Positions 43,599-53,570 are shown, numbered from the stretch's first letter. The stretch is DNA of 64,000 nucleotides from Marinoscillum sp965229915 (GCF_965229915.1 NZ_CBDDJZ010000001.1:1-64000), one strand, 5' to 3'. Notes: generated from the letters alone by a model not told the origin. Program-made: numbers and translations.

Positions 43599-43951
43599 AA
43601 ACGCTTTAGTTCTTCCTGCAATTTCTTTGGTAAACTCAGCACGATCAGTTCATACGAATGATCGATCCATTTCTTCAATTCAATATCAGACAGCACACCA
43701 TCCATCATGATCGTATTCCAGTGACTCTTATTCATATGATACCCCGGAAGGACTGTGCCATCGTACCGTTCCCTCAGCTCTACGGCCACCTCTGGATCAC
43801 ATTTCAAATTAATACTTGAAAAAGTATCTACATCTGTAAGAGCAAACATCTTGTTCATGACTTTAAAGACTAACACTTTCTCATCAAATGGAAAGTGCTC
43901 TGTGACGCCCGGCTTAGCCAAACAGTAGTCTCGATAATCTTCAATGTTCAT
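43595..43951 (-). CDS. MmcQ/YjbR family DNA-binding protein
   Basis: This 118-residue protein matches the YjbR/MmcQ fold: YRDYCLAKPGVTEHFPFDEKVLVFKV, MFALTDVD, SINLKCDPE and GYHMNKSHWNTIMMDG. The family adopts a MotCF-like DNA-binding fold, but its cellular role is unclear. It overlaps the GDSL hydrolase gene (ATGA) and follows the DUF6728-like gene by 7 bp. Confidence 0.9.
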   Translation of the reverse strand: MNIEDYRDYCLAKPGVTEHFPFDEKVLVFKVMNKMFALTDVDTFSSINLKCDPEVAVELRERYDGTVLPGYHMNKSHWNTIMMDGVLSDIELKKWIDHSYELIVLSLPKKLQEELKRL

Positions 43952-43958
43952 GCTCTTA

Positions 43959-44168
43959 CTAGGATCGCATTATAAATCTGGTAATGATCACAATCACACA
44001 TATTAAAAACATGATCATGGAAATCTTATTGATCCCATGCATCATTTTAATATTCGTATTGGTTGGTCTGTTTGGATCTTTTTTTCGAAAGAAATAAGTC
44101 AAGACTTCCTTGAAATCAAAGTAGTAACCCAGATCCTTTTGTTCCTTTTTATCTTTTTGCTCTTCCAT
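43959..44168 (-). CDS. DUF6728-like small membrane protein
   Basis: This is a 69-residue protein with a charged N terminus (MEEQKDKKEQKDLGYYFDF), the conserved segment YFFRKKDPNRPTNTN, MMHGINKISMIMF, and one C-terminal transmembrane helix. This resembles the Bacteroidota DUF6728 family of unknown function. It lies 6 bp after ispG and 7 bp before yjbR, clearly in one operon. Confidence 0.75.
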   Translation of the reverse strand: MEEQKDKKEQKDLGYYFDFKEVLTYFFRKKDPNRPTNTNIKMMHGINKISMIMFLICVIVIITRFIMRS

Positions 44169-44174
44169 AATGTT

Positions 44175-46166
44175 CTATTCTTCAGCCACAGCCTTCGGTT
44201 CTATCCATTTACCATCAGCTCTTATGAGCTCAATCAATTCATCCAATGCACGCTCTGAAGGCACTCCACGCTTCATTACTTCCTGTCCTTTGTAGAGGGT
44301 GATTTTTCCTTTTCCAGATCCTACATAGCCATAGTCAGCGTCGGCCATTTCGCCCGGCCCATTTACTATGCATCCCATAATACCAATCTTCACTCCTTTC
44401 AGGTGATCGGTTCGCTTTCTGATCATGGCGGTGGTTTCCTGTAGATCAAAGAGCGTTCTGCCGCAGGATGGGCAAGAAATATATTCTGTTTTGGTTATTC
44501 GAGTTCTAGCCGCCTGTAAGATCCCGAATAGAATATTATTGTAAAATTTCGCTTTCTCCAGATACCCGTCATGGTCAGCTTTAATGTGATCCATTCCTAG
44601 CATCACTCCATCTCCGAAACCATCGATCAGTAGGCCTCCCATATCAGTAGCAGGATACATCATCATGGCATCCTCTCCCAGATCCGGATAAGTTCTTTTG
44701 ATAATCACTGGTATATCCACTTCATGATTCATTAGGTAGATCATAGCCCTACGTAAATCAGCAAAAGCATGTGTGTTGGCAGTAGAAAGTATTAGGACAA
44801 TCTGGTCTAATCCCTTGATACGATGTAGCAACTCTTCAGTCAACTCCTTGGTAGTGACCGACAGAAAGTTTAACTGTGCGTGAAGCTCTTTATCTAATTG
44901 ATTGACAGTGAGTAATGGTGATTTATTCTTTCTATCAGAATGCTTGATCCAAGCGTCATAATCAAGTATTTCTCTCAGTCCATTAGGCAACATGAAGTCA
45001 ATCGGTTTACCGCCAGAGTAGAGGTAGTCACATCCCAGATCATTCATGGTCCACTTATCCAATTCAGGTAAATAAAAGTGTCCAATGGCTTTCAAATCCT
45101 TAATGGAAACATCGGATAGATGAGAGAAATCCGCAATCACCCGTGGCACATTATCTCCTCCAAAATTGAGCACTTCCGTAGTTGCCCGTTTCTGATATTC
45201 GTATGGATTGTATTTACCAAAATCCGTAGACTCGATAGAAGGATGCTGTTCACGGTTCTTCAATCGATCAACTAGCACGCGGCCTACAGGAGCTTCCACT
45301 TCTGGCTCTTCGGTCAATGACACCCTCACGGTATCACCCAGTCCATCTTCCAGTAATGTTCCGATTCCTACAGCGCTCTTGATGCGACCATCTTCAGCCT
45401 CTCCTGCCTCTGTTACTCCCAGGTGTAGCGGATAAGGCTTCAATCCTTCTTCCTCCAGCATTTTCACCAGTAAGCGATACGCCTGCACCATCACTTGTGG
45501 GTTAGAGGACTTCATAGATATGACAATGTCATAAAACTCAAGATCTTCACAAATTCGAATGAACTCCAATGCCGACTCTACCATTCCAAGGGGGGTATCC
45601 CCATAACGGCTCATGATTCGGTCAGACAAGGAACCGTGATTGGTCCCAATCCGCATCGCAGTACCGTTTGCTTTACAGATTTCCACCAGTGGAGTGAATT
45701 TGTCACGTATCCGATCTAACTCTGCCTGATAGGATTCATCGGTGTATTCAATCTCCTCAAATTTCTTTTTGTCTGCGTAGTTGCCGGGGTTGACCCTTAC
45801 CTTTTCTACGATTTTTGCCGCCAGCTCTGCTGCATTAGGAGTAAAGTGAATGTCAGCAACCAGAGGCACCTCACAGCCACGTGCTCTGAGTCCATCGCGT
45901 ATCGCCCTAAGGTTTTCAGCTTCTTTGATGCTTGGAGCAGTGATTCGCACGTATTCGCACCCACTCGCTACCATCCGCAGAGTCTGTTCGATAGACCCTT
46001 CGGTATCCATAGTATCCACAGTGGTCATCGACTGGACCCGGATCGGGTTATCTCCACCCAAGGGGGTATTGCCGATAGTTACTTCAAGCGTTTTTCTGCG
46101 CTGATACGAGGTAAGACTGGTACAGAAATCAACTTCTTTTTGATCGAGGCGCTGCTCAGCATTCAT
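44175..46166 (-). CDS. ispG: 4-hydroxy-3-methylbut-2-enyl diphosphate synthase IspG, long form
   Basis: IspG converts MEcPP to HMBPP in the non-mevalonate isoprenoid pathway, using a [4Fe-4S] cluster. The 663-residue length is that of the Bacteroidota/Chlamydia/plant form, which carries an extra TIM-barrel-like domain of about 250 residues between the N-terminal barrel (NPIRVQSMTTVDTMDTEGS; VADIHFTPNAA) and the C-terminal cluster domain. The cysteines lie in YISCPSCGRTLFDLQ and IMGCIVNGPGE. It heads an operon with the DUF6728-like gene, yjbR and the GDSL hydrolase gene. Confidence 0.97.
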   Translation of the reverse strand: MNAEQRLDQKEVDFCTSLTSYQRRKTLEVTIGNTPLGGDNPIRVQSMTTVDTMDTEGSIEQTLRMVASGCEYVRITAPSIKEAENLRAIRDGLRARGCEVPLVADIHFTPNAAELAAKIVEKVRVNPGNYADKKKFEEIEYTDESYQAELDRIRDKFTPLVEICKANGTAMRIGTNHGSLSDRIMSRYGDTPLGMVESALEFIRICEDLEFYDIVISMKSSNPQVMVQAYRLLVKMLEEEGLKPYPLHLGVTEAGEAEDGRIKSAVGIGTLLEDGLGDTVRVSLTEEPEVEAPVGRVLVDRLKNREQHPSIESTDFGKYNPYEYQKRATTEVLNFGGDNVPRVIADFSHLSDVSIKDLKAIGHFYLPELDKWTMNDLGCDYLYSGGKPIDFMLPNGLREILDYDAWIKHSDRKNKSPLLTVNQLDKELHAQLNFLSVTTKELTEELLHRIKGLDQIVLILSTANTHAFADLRRAMIYLMNHEVDIPVIIKRTYPDLGEDAMMMYPATDMGGLLIDGFGDGVMLGMDHIKADHDGYLEKAKFYNNILFGILQAARTRITKTEYISCPSCGRTLFDLQETTAMIRKRTDHLKGVKIGIMGCIVNGPGEMADADYGYVGSGKGKITLYKGQEVMKRGVPSERALDELIELIRADGKWIEPKAVAEE

Positions 46167-46240
46167 AGACCTTTTGATTTATCTTCCTAAACACAAATTA
46201 ACGATAAAAGTTGCCCGCAAATCGGATTCACTTCAAGTAT

Positions 46241-46957
46241 TTATAAGTCTCCTAACTGTGGTCTGATCACCAAATCTTCCACGACCGTCCGATCGCTTAA
46301 GGTAAAAGTGGTATAGACCATATCAGCTACGTCCTCTGGCTTCATGAATCGCTCTGGGGGCAGGTCCACTCCTTCCCAACTGGCTGTAAGTGTAGCGCCA
46401 GGCATTACAGAAGTAACCCGAATGCCATGCTCTTTGAGCTCTTCGCGAAGCACTTTGCTCATACCATACATAGCAAACTTGGAGATGCAGTAAGAACCAC
46501 CATTACTGTAGGCCATGATACTGGCCGTAGAACACATGTTAAATATATGGCCAGATTTGCTCTTCTTCATGTCAGGTATCAACCCACGGCTTACCCGATA
46601 GGCCGAGTACAAATTGGTCTCGATTTGGCTTTCCAAAACGCCATCTTCTTCATCATGTATGGTACCCGGCACAAACTTCCCGGTGTTGTTAACCAAAACA
46701 GCTACTGGCTTACCCGTCAGACGGACAAACTCGATGAAGCTTTTGACATCTTCTTTCTTTGAAAGGTCCGCTACATTAACCATCACCTTATTGCCGTGGG
46801 TTTCTTCCACTGCTGCCTTCAACGCATCCAGATCATCTTCATTGCGAGCACACGTAGCAACTGTATAGCCCTGAGCCGAAAATTTTTCGACTATCGCCCG
46901 ACCTATTCCTTTAGTGCCACCCGTAACAACTATTAGTTTTTCCTGATTATTTGACAT
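46241..46957 (-). CDS. Short-chain dehydrogenase/reductase
   Basis: This classical SDR of 238 residues starts MSNNQEKLIVVTGGTKGIGRA, with the TGxxxGxG cofactor motif. VNNTG, the catalytic serine block (IFNMCSTAS) and YCISKFAMYGM (YxxxK) follow. It is soluble. The substrate is unknown; the sequence looks like the 3-ketoacyl-reductase-like group. The preferred ATG is at 46957; the open frame extends 16 codons upstream without similarity. It is divergent from the MlaE-type gene. Confidence 0.92.
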   Translation of the reverse strand: MSNNQEKLIVVTGGTKGIGRAIVEKFSAQGYTVATCARNEDDLDALKAAVEETHGNKVMVNVADLSKKEDVKSFIEFVRLTGKPVAVLVNNTGKFVPGTIHDEEDGVLESQIETNLYSAYRVSRGLIPDMKKSKSGHIFNMCSTASIMAYSNGGSYCISKFAMYGMSKVLREELKEHGIRVTSVMPGATLTASWEGVDLPPERFMKPEDVADMVYTTFTLSDRTVVEDLVIRPQLGDL

Positions 46958-47069
46958 GTTGATACATCTAACTGTGAGGAATATTGTTAGAAATACTTCA
47001 AACAATTATTCGTTTTAATTCTTTAATCTCTTTGAACATGTCGGTTTGCCATGTTCTTATTAATTTCGG

Positions 47070-47077
47070 CAAAGCTA
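47070..47077 (-). promoter_or_regulatory. Possible -7 element for the SDR gene
   Basis: On the minus strand, TAGCTTTG matches TAnnTTTG fully and lies 113 bp before the ATG. No convincing -33 TTTG was found at 19-21 bp, so support is partial. Confidence 0.3.
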
Positions 47078-47103
47078 ACATTTCTGAAGCAAGCGAATAC
47101 TGA

Positions 47104-47835
47104 ATGAAGTCACTCGGAAAATTTTTGATTTTTGCCGGACAGCTCTTTGTCCGTAGAGAAAGCTTCAAAACATATGTTTCACTGGTCATAGACGAATGCA
47201 TTAAGGTGGGGTTCAACTCCCTATTTATTGTGACCATTGTCTCTGTGTTTATGGGAGCTGTAGTGACTGTGCAAACAGCCTACAACCTGGTAAGTCCATT
47301 TATTCCGGATTATGTGATTTCTCTAGTAGTCCGTGACATGACTGTGCTGGAGTTGTCCCCTACCATTATAGCCATAGTTTACGCTGGAAAGGTAGGATCG
47401 AACATTGCTGGAGAGTTAGGTACCATGCGGATCACCGAGCAAATAGATGCGCTTGAAGTTATGGGAATCAACTCCACCTCTTACCTGGTGTTACCCAAAA
47501 TCATTGCATCACTTTTAATGTATCCGATGTTGGTGGTAATGTCAGGGTTTTTATGCATCTATGGTGGATACCTTACGAGCCTGGCCACCGGAATCATTTC
47601 AGGTCATGACTATATCTATGGCATCCGGTATGAATTCATTGAGTTCAACATCACCTTTGCCTTGATCAAAGCTTTTGTTTTCGCCCTGCTGGTAGCTTCC
47701 ATTTCTGCTTACAAAGGATATTTCACTACTGGTGGAGCTCTGGAGGTTGGTAGATCATCGACTGCAGCTGTTACTAATAGTTGTATTGCTATTCTATTAG
47801 CTGATTATTTACTTGCTCAACTTCTACTGGGATGA
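47104..47835 (+). CDS. mlaE: MlaE-type ABC transporter permease
   Basis: This 243-residue inner-membrane permease of the MlaE/YrbE family has about five helices and the signature GTMRITEQIDALEVMGINSTSYLVLPKI, which contains the family's EQIDAL helix. MlaE pairs with an MlaF ATPase and an MCE protein (MlaD) to move phospholipids between the membranes. The ATPase gene follows with a 4-bp overlap. The MCE subunit is not in the next open frames, so it must be encoded elsewhere. Confidence 0.92.
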   Translation: MKSLGKFLIFAGQLFVRRESFKTYVSLVIDECIKVGFNSLFIVTIVSVFMGAVVTVQTAYNLVSPFIPDYVISLVVRDMTVLELSPTIIAIVYAGKVGSNIAGELGTMRITEQIDALEVMGINSTSYLVLPKIIASLLMYPMLVVMSGFLCIYGGYLTSLATGIISGHDYIYGIRYEFIEFNITFALIKAFVFALLVASISAYKGYFTTGGALEVGRSSTAAVTNSCIAILLADYLLAQLLLG

Positions 47836-48575
47836 TCGAGATCAAAGAAATCAAAAAGTCGTTTAAAGACAAAGACGTCCTCAAAGGCATCAGTGGAACT
47901 TTTGATGCCGGTAAATGCAACCTCATCATTGGATCGAGTGGTACTGGTAAATCGGTATTGCTCAAATGCATCGTCGGATTGATCAAACCCGACTCAGGTC
48001 AGGTGCTGTATGATAACCGGGACTTCACTTCTGGTGACAAGCATTCGCAAACGGAAATAAGAAGAGAAATTGGGATGCTGTTTCAGGGCTCTGCCCTATT
48101 TGACAGCAAAAATGTGGAGCAAAATATCATGTTTCCATTGGATGTGCTCACCGACATGAGTAAGGAGGAAAAAATAGAGCGTGTTAATTTCTGTCTGGAT
48201 CGTGTAGGCCTGGCCAATGTGAATGACAAGATGCCATCTGAGATCTCAGGAGGAATGAAAAAGCGCGTCGGTATAGCTCGTGCGATTGTCAACAAACCCA
48301 ATTACCTGTTTTGTGATGAACCCAACTCCGGTCTTGATCCACAAACCAGTATGGTCATCGATGAGCTGATCAAAGAAATTACTGACGAATATGGTATCAC
48401 TACGGTGGTAGTGACACATGACATGAACTCGGTGATTGAGATCGGGCAGAAAGTAATGTTCCTCTACAAAGGGGATAAACTCTGGGAAGGATCCAATACA
48501 GATATCACTAATTCGGGTGTGAAAGAACTGGATGATTTTGTATTTGCCAACCGCATGATGAAGGAGTTTCGGTAG
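47832..48575 (+). CDS. mlaF: MlaF-type ABC transporter ATP-binding protein
   Basis: This 247-residue ATPase has Walker A (GSSGTGKSVLLK), Q-loop (MLFQGSALFDS), signature ISGGMKKRVGIARAI and Walker B (YLFCDEPNSGLDP) followed by the switch His (VTHDMNSV). The motif sequence ALFDS-N after the Q-loop is typical of the lipid-asymmetry (Mla/Ttg2A) class. It is translationally coupled to the permease. Confidence 0.93.
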   Translation: MIEIKEIKKSFKDKDVLKGISGTFDAGKCNLIIGSSGTGKSVLLKCIVGLIKPDSGQVLYDNRDFTSGDKHSQTEIRREIGMLFQGSALFDSKNVEQNIMFPLDVLTDMSKEEKIERVNFCLDRVGLANVNDKMPSEISGGMKKRVGIARAIVNKPNYLFCDEPNSGLDPQTSMVIDELIKEITDEYGITTVVVTHDMNSVIEIGQKVMFLYKGDKLWEGSNTDITNSGVKELDDFVFANRMMKEFR

Positions 48576-48723
48576 ACCTCTTGAACCTCTCCGAATTGAT
48601 TGAATTCATATCAAATAGATCAATCAATATTTAAAATCCAACGATCAGTGCTATCGAAGTGTCATTCACGATGTACTAATTAATAACGGAGCACTACCCA
48701 GTTCCAGTCTGATAAAAGCACCT

Positions 48724-49761
48724 ATGATTCACTTTTTGAACTCCAGCAAATCATCATCATATTTATTAATGCTGACTCTTTTGACGGCATGTCTGTCACC
48801 TTTTGGATATAAGTACAACAGTGGCACTCTACCTGATAAACCCACAAATCTGGCAGCAGTAAACTCAGCTTATGATGACTATAACTCTACCGCGCCCACA
48901 CTTGGAGAAACATTTCCATTGTGTTTTTCTTCCAATAGAGGATCGGAAGGTGGCCAATATGACATTGTCTACAAACTTGTTAGCATCACGTTTGACAAAG
49001 ATGATGGTACGCTAGAGGTAACCGAAGAAACCAATGGTAATCTGGATGTAACCATAGTCAACAGGCAAATCAAAAATGGGTTGAACAAGACAAAGACCGA
49101 TGCAAACGAATTTGGGCCCTACTTGATACCTCTTGGCCACAAACAAGAAGAAAACGTGAATTGGAATGGATACTATGAGATGTACGTTCTGGTTTATTCC
49201 AATGATCAAAATGGCAACCACGACTTCTATTTTACTGAAAATACGGAAAGCTCAGCTTATACCGAACCAAAGCCAATTAGCTTTCTGAATTCGGAGCATA
49301 ACGATGCTTATTTCACTCTTAATGAAGAGCAATCATCCATATATTTCACCTCTGATCGTGATGGGTCATTTGATATCTATGAAACTCAAAAAGATAAGGA
49401 CAGAGACCTCATAACAGTACTATCTGAGGATAACGATGGAGTATCCATAAACAAGGTCGAAATCCTCAGCTCTGCATACGATGACAAGTGCCCATTTATA
49501 TTGGGAAATAGAATGGTTTTTGCATCCAACAGACCGGGTGGTGAAGGTGGTTATGATTTGTATTATTCTGACCAGATTAACGGTGAGTGGACTGAGCCTT
49601 CCAATTTTGGATCTGAAATCAACACGGAGTATGACGAGTATCGCCCCATAGTTCGCTATCAAGAAAGTTTCAATTCTGATTTCATGCTATTTTCTTCAAA
49701 CCGACCGGATGGACTAGGCGGATTTGACTTATACTATGTGGGGATTGACAAAACTGACTGA
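48724..49761 (+). CDS. Lipoprotein with PD40 (WD40-like) beta-propeller repeats
   Basis: This 345-residue protein has an SPII signal (lipidated Cys in LLTAC) and four to five blades of the PD40 type: FSSNRGSEGGQYDIVYK, FTSDRDGSFDIYE, FASNRPGGEGGYDLYYSD and FSSNRPDGLGGFDLYYV. Such repeats occur in TolB-like and OmpA-associated surface proteins of Bacteroidota, where they bind peptidoglycan-linked or protein partners. No OmpA domain is fused here. It is a single gene with a 148-bp upstream gap in which nothing else was seen. Confidence 0.8.
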   Translation: MIHFLNSSKSSSYLLMLTLLTACLSPFGYKYNSGTLPDKPTNLAAVNSAYDDYNSTAPTLGETFPLCFSSNRGSEGGQYDIVYKLVSITFDKDDGTLEVTEETNGNLDVTIVNRQIKNGLNKTKTDANEFGPYLIPLGHKQEENVNWNGYYEMYVLVYSNDQNGNHDFYFTENTESSAYTEPKPISFLNSEHNDAYFTLNEEQSSIYFTSDRDGSFDIYETQKDKDRDLITVLSEDNDGVSINKVEILSSAYDDKCPFILGNRMVFASNRPGGEGGYDLYYSDQINGEWTEPSNFGSEINTEYDEYRPIVRYQESFNSDFMLFSSNRPDGLGGFDLYYVGIDKTD

Positions 49762-49911
49762 CAATTTAATGAACAGTCTATGTATTGTCAGAAACCACAA
49801 CTTATGGTTGATCCAATAGGCAACTTATTTTATGATTGATAGCCCAATCATGGAAGAGTTTTGAGAATCTTGGCCTGATTCATTTCAATAGAATTCCCTT
49901 ATTTTGTTGTG

Positions 49912-52900
49912 ATGAATGAGTTGGCCCTATCCTACTGGCAAGAGATCCTGGCACTTAGCACCCTACTACAGGGAGTTCTTCTCATTTTACTTTTAGCCTT
50001 CAACAAGTATCCCTCCAGCCGTGCTCTGAGTTTTGTGCTGGCTAGTCAATGCAGCTTCTTGTGTCTTTTTTTATTGGGAAATGAATTATCTGAAGCCATA
50101 ACAGGTACCCTTCTCCTAGCATCGATCATCGCCATTTGGAGATACATTAAAGTCTTCTTTACTCAAAATACCAGAACTTCTTTCCTGCCATTCCTGACAC
50201 TGTTAATCACTATTCCTTTGTTTGTATTTAGTGAAGCTATTGGTCGTGCAGGTGTAGCCATTATTCTATCAATAACCATCATCACCTTTCTGGTCATCTC
50301 AAATAAGCTGTTCGTTCAGGAAGGCAAATCAAGAGGTATCTCATGGTCGATCAATCCCGGTGCACGGCTCTCCTGGCTCAAGTGGTTTTATAGATACCAG
50401 GTGCTGACCGTTGGATCAGGACTGTTGACTTTGGCTGGTTTGTTACCAGTCTGGTCCTTCACATTGACTTTGCTTCTAGAGATCTATGTGATACTCTTTC
50501 AGCTAGTCAAAGAATCAGACTTCATGGCTCCCCTTCCGGCAGGGACTAAGTACCAAAAGTCTACCTTGACTTCTGCACAGAAAGCACATATACTTAACCG
50601 GCTAGATGCTCTGGTACAGGACAAATTCTATCTGGAAAGCACGATATCCCTTTCCACTCTTGCTGAATCTTTGCAATCCACTACTCATCATTTATCCCAG
50701 GTGCTCAATGAGTCCAGAAGGCAGAGCTTTCAAGAGTTGATAACTACCTATCGTGTAAGAGAAGCTAAGCAACTTCTCAAAAGTGAGCAGCATCAACACA
50801 CCAAGATCGAGTCGATCGCCAATATGGTGGGCTACAACTCTAAATCGGCATTTAATACAGCATTTAAAAAGCAAACCGGACTTACTCCCAGCGAATTCAG
50901 GGAGTCCAAAGACGTACTGACTTATCGGGACGAACGTCTGCCCGATCGGAAACGGCGAAGTTCAAGATCATTATTGCGTGATTTGATACATGGTTTCAAC
51001 ACAACATCAAGTATCATGATCTCTAACTTCATCAAAGTCTTTATCAGAAGATTCAACAGAAACAAACTTTTCTCATTGATCAATCTATTTGGGCTTACTG
51101 TGGGCTTTACCTGCAGCATCCTGATTTATCTCTTTATCCAAGAGCATAGCTCTTACGACACAGAACTACCCGATAGTCAGGATATCTACCGAATCGCCTG
51201 GATGAATGACAACCCGCAGACGCGCACTCCGCACCCGATGGCTCCGGCACTGAAAAATGATTTTCCAGAAGTGGTGGCTGCTACTTCCATATCACCTATG
51301 TATGGACCGGGGCTTACCAGACAAGCCGTTCGAGTAGAAAACCTTGAGGAAAACATCCATTTTCTAGAGCGCGATTTCTTCTATGTAGACTCTACGTTTC
51401 TGGATGTATTTCAGCTAGAGGTAATACTCGGAGATGAAGATGCACTGTCGCAACCTTTCAATTTGATTATTTCAGAATCTACTGCCCAACGATACTTCGG
51501 AGATACCAATCCTATTGGCAAAGAATTGACCATGGATGACTGGTCCATTGCGGTGGCGGCAGTAGTGAAGGACATGCCAAAAAAATCTCATTTTCACTTC
51601 ACAGGACTCATATCCTATGTTACCCTAAAAGCAATTGGACCTGACAATCCGTGGTTTACCTGGAAGGATTTTGGACACTTCAATTACATAAGAACACGTA
51701 AGGATGTTGATTATAAAGTGTTCGAATCCAAAATTCCCAAATGGATTGTAGAATACCTCCCCTGGAGTGAGACTCAAAAAGAATGGCTGCTATCTGGCGA
51801 TGCAAAGTTTGAGCTGCAACCAATCCAAGACATCCACCTGCAGTCGCATTTGAGGTGGGAACTGGAAAACAATGCGAATATCCTTTACATCTACATACTT
51901 ACTGGTGCGATGAGCTTCATCCTGTTGATTGTTTGCATCAATTACATCAACCTAACAACAGCCAAATCCATTGAGAGAGCTCGAGAAGTGGGAGTTCGAA
52001 AAACCCTGGGTGCGCTTTCCTCTAGTTTGACTCGTCAGTTTTACCTGGAATCTCTGGTTTTTTGCCTGATCGCTGCCGTTTTGGCGTTTGGGCTATCGAT
52101 CATCTTGTTGCCATTCTTCAATCATCTAACACAACTGGAGTTTACCATTAAATCTTTGTTTGAGGCAGACTTTCTTCTGCACACCTGTTTGGCTGTAATG
52201 GTCATTTCACTGCTATCAGGGCTGTACCCTGCTCTGGTCATGGATAAGTTCAAACCTGTGGACGTGCTCAAGGGCAAACTAACTGCTTCATTTCATGGCA
52301 GAAGATTGCGCAATGCCCTGGTGATCTTCCAGTTCTTTGTCTCAGCCATTCTGATCATTGCGTCGCTCATTATCATGAAGCAATTGGACTATATGAAAAC
52401 CAAGGAGTTGGGTTTTGACCAGGATGCTCTGATATCCATACGGATCTTTCCAAGTGTGGAGATAGGTGGAATCAATGTAGATCAGGTCCGTTCGTTGGGA
52501 ACCACTTTGAAGAATATCCCTGGTGTAAAGGAGGTTTCTGGAGTATCCAATTTACCTGGTGGTCAATTTAATCAACTAACCTTATTCCAAACCAATCAGC
52601 CAGAGGAACGAATTGATGCTTCTCAACTAGGAGTTGATTATGGTGGTTTGGAAGTGCTTGGCTTGTCTATGGACCAGGGAAGGACTTTCAATAGGTCCAT
52701 GGATAGCGATACATTAGATAACCACTTCATTATCAACCAAAAAGCAGCGGATCAATTAAACCTCGATGAGCCCATTGGGACATCCATCACCTGGGAACAA
52801 GGCGGCAGAACAGGCCAGGGAATCATTGTTGGGGTGACCAGGGATTTTCATTTCCAGTCGCTTCACTCCTCCATCCAACCTTTGATCATGTACCTGGACC

Positions 52901-53445
52901 CTTATGATGTCAACCATATGTTGGTCAGACTGGAAGGAAATCAATTTCAGCAAACGCTGAATCAAATCAATAAGGTCTATACAGAACGTATAGCTGCCGC
53001 TCCTTTTGCCTATGAATTCCTGGATAGTCAACTAGAGGAGCTGTATAAGGATGAAGTTCGCACACTGAACATCTTTACCATCTTCACCTCTATTGCTCTC
53101 ATTCTGGCATGCATCGGGCTGCTCGGTCTGGCCATTGCATTACTCAATCAAAGTGTAAAAGAAATCGGTATTCGCAAAATCATGGGTGCCAGATCCCGAG
53201 ATATCTTTGTGATGGTCTTGGGACAGTTTTTAAAGCTAATTGGGATTGCACTGGTCTTTGGTCTACCTGCGGGTTATTTCATCATGCAGCGTTGGATTCA
53301 GGAGTTTTCCTACCAAACATCGATAGGTGTACTTCCCTTCCTCTTGTCTGCGGCCTGTTTAAGTATTATAGCCATCCTGAGTGTGAGTGTGATCATCATG
53401 AAAATTGCGCGCACCAACCCTGCGGAGACACTGAGGCATGAGTGA
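49912..53445 (+). CDS. Fusion of membrane-bound AraC-type regulator with FtsX/MacB-like ABC permease
   Basis: This is one open frame of 1177 residues. Residues 1-195 hold about six or seven hydrophobic helices, as in membrane-anchored AraC regulators of Bacteroidota. Residues about 219-330 form a two-part AraC/XylS helix-turn-helix domain (ISLSTLAESLQSTTHHLSQVLN; IESIANMVGYNSKSAFNTAFKK; TGLTPSEFRE). After a basic linker, residues 369-1177 are a complete MacB-type permease: first helix after FIRRFNRNKLFSLINLFGL, a MacB periplasmic domain, FtsX domains with ERAREVGVRKTLGA and KEIGIRKIMGAR. About 809 residues is the usual length of such a permease by itself. Met369 (ATG at 51016) could serve as an internal start. 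No ATPase gene is adjacent. The ATG at 49912 is preferred over GTG 49909. Confidence 0.88.
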   Translation: MNELALSYWQEILALSTLLQGVLLILLLAFNKYPSSRALSFVLASQCSFLCLFLLGNELSEAITGTLLLASIIAIWRYIKVFFTQNTRTSFLPFLTLLITIPLFVFSEAIGRAGVAIILSITIITFLVISNKLFVQEGKSRGISWSINPGARLSWLKWFYRYQVLTVGSGLLTLAGLLPVWSFTLTLLLEIYVILFQLVKESDFMAPLPAGTKYQKSTLTSAQKAHILNRLDALVQDKFYLESTISLSTLAESLQSTTHHLSQVLNESRRQSFQELITTYRVREAKQLLKSEQHQHTKIESIANMVGYNSKSAFNTAFKKQTGLTPSEFRESKDVLTYRDERLPDRKRRSSRSLLRDLIHGFNTTSSIMISNFIKVFIRRFNRNKLFSLINLFGLTVGFTCSILIYLFIQEHSSYDTELPDSQDIYRIAWMNDNPQTRTPHPMAPALKNDFPEVVAATSISPMYGPGLTRQAVRVENLEENIHFLERDFFYVDSTFLDVFQLEVILGDEDALSQPFNLIISESTAQRYFGDTNPIGKELTMDDWSIAVAAVVKDMPKKSHFHFTGLISYVTLKAIGPDNPWFTWKDFGHFNYIRTRKDVDYKVFESKIPKWIVEYLPWSETQKEWLLSGDAKFELQPIQDIHLQSHLRWELENNANILYIYILTGAMSFILLIVCINYINLTTAKSIERAREVGVRKTLGALSSSLTRQFYLESLVFCLIAAVLAFGLSIILLPFFNHLTQLEFTIKSLFEADFLLHTCLAVMVISLLSGLYPALVMDKFKPVDVLKGKLTASFHGRRLRNALVIFQFFVSAILIIASLIIMKQLDYMKTKELGFDQDALISIRIFPSVEIGGINVDQVRSLGTTLKNIPGVKEVSGVSNLPGGQFNQLTLFQTNQPEERIDASQLGVDYGGLEVLGLSMDQGRTFNRSMDSDTLDNHFIINQKAADQLNLDEPIGTSITWEQGGRTGQGIIVGVTRDFHFQSLHSSIQPLIMYLDPYDVNHMLVRLEGNQFQQTLNQINKVYTERIAAAPFAYEFLDSQLEELYKDEVRTLNIFTIFTSIALILACIGLLGLAIALLNQSVKEIGIRKIMGARSRDIFVMVLGQFLKLIGIALVFGLPAGYFIMQRWIQEFSYQTSIGVLPFLLSAACLSIIAILSVSVIIMKIARTNPAETLRHE

Positions 53446-53492
53446 TATAGTTGCGTGACAATATTTATATGTCTAATCTCAACTTGTCAGAG

Positions 53493-53570
53493 CACCCGCT
53501 GGTGCGAGCTTCTGGCTCGTACCAGAGAACATAAATACCACGAGCAGAATACTCGCGGTGGCAGGGGTTG
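53493..53570. repeat. REP-like palindromic repeat, copy 1
   Basis: An 11-bp stem (CTGGTGCGAGC at 53499-53509 with GCTCGTACCAG at 53515-53525, one G-T pair) is followed by a tail with a second partial palindrome (CCACGAG ... CTCGCGGTGG). A degenerate direct copy lies at 54523-54600. It is intergenic and non-coding. Confidence 0.75.

Noticed and set aside
47832..48575. The MlaF-like ATPase as partner of the AraC-permease fusion
   Set aside because: Its motifs and the 4-bp overlap with the MlaE-type permease place it in the lipid-transport class; the fusion permease needs a LolD/MacB-type ATPase.
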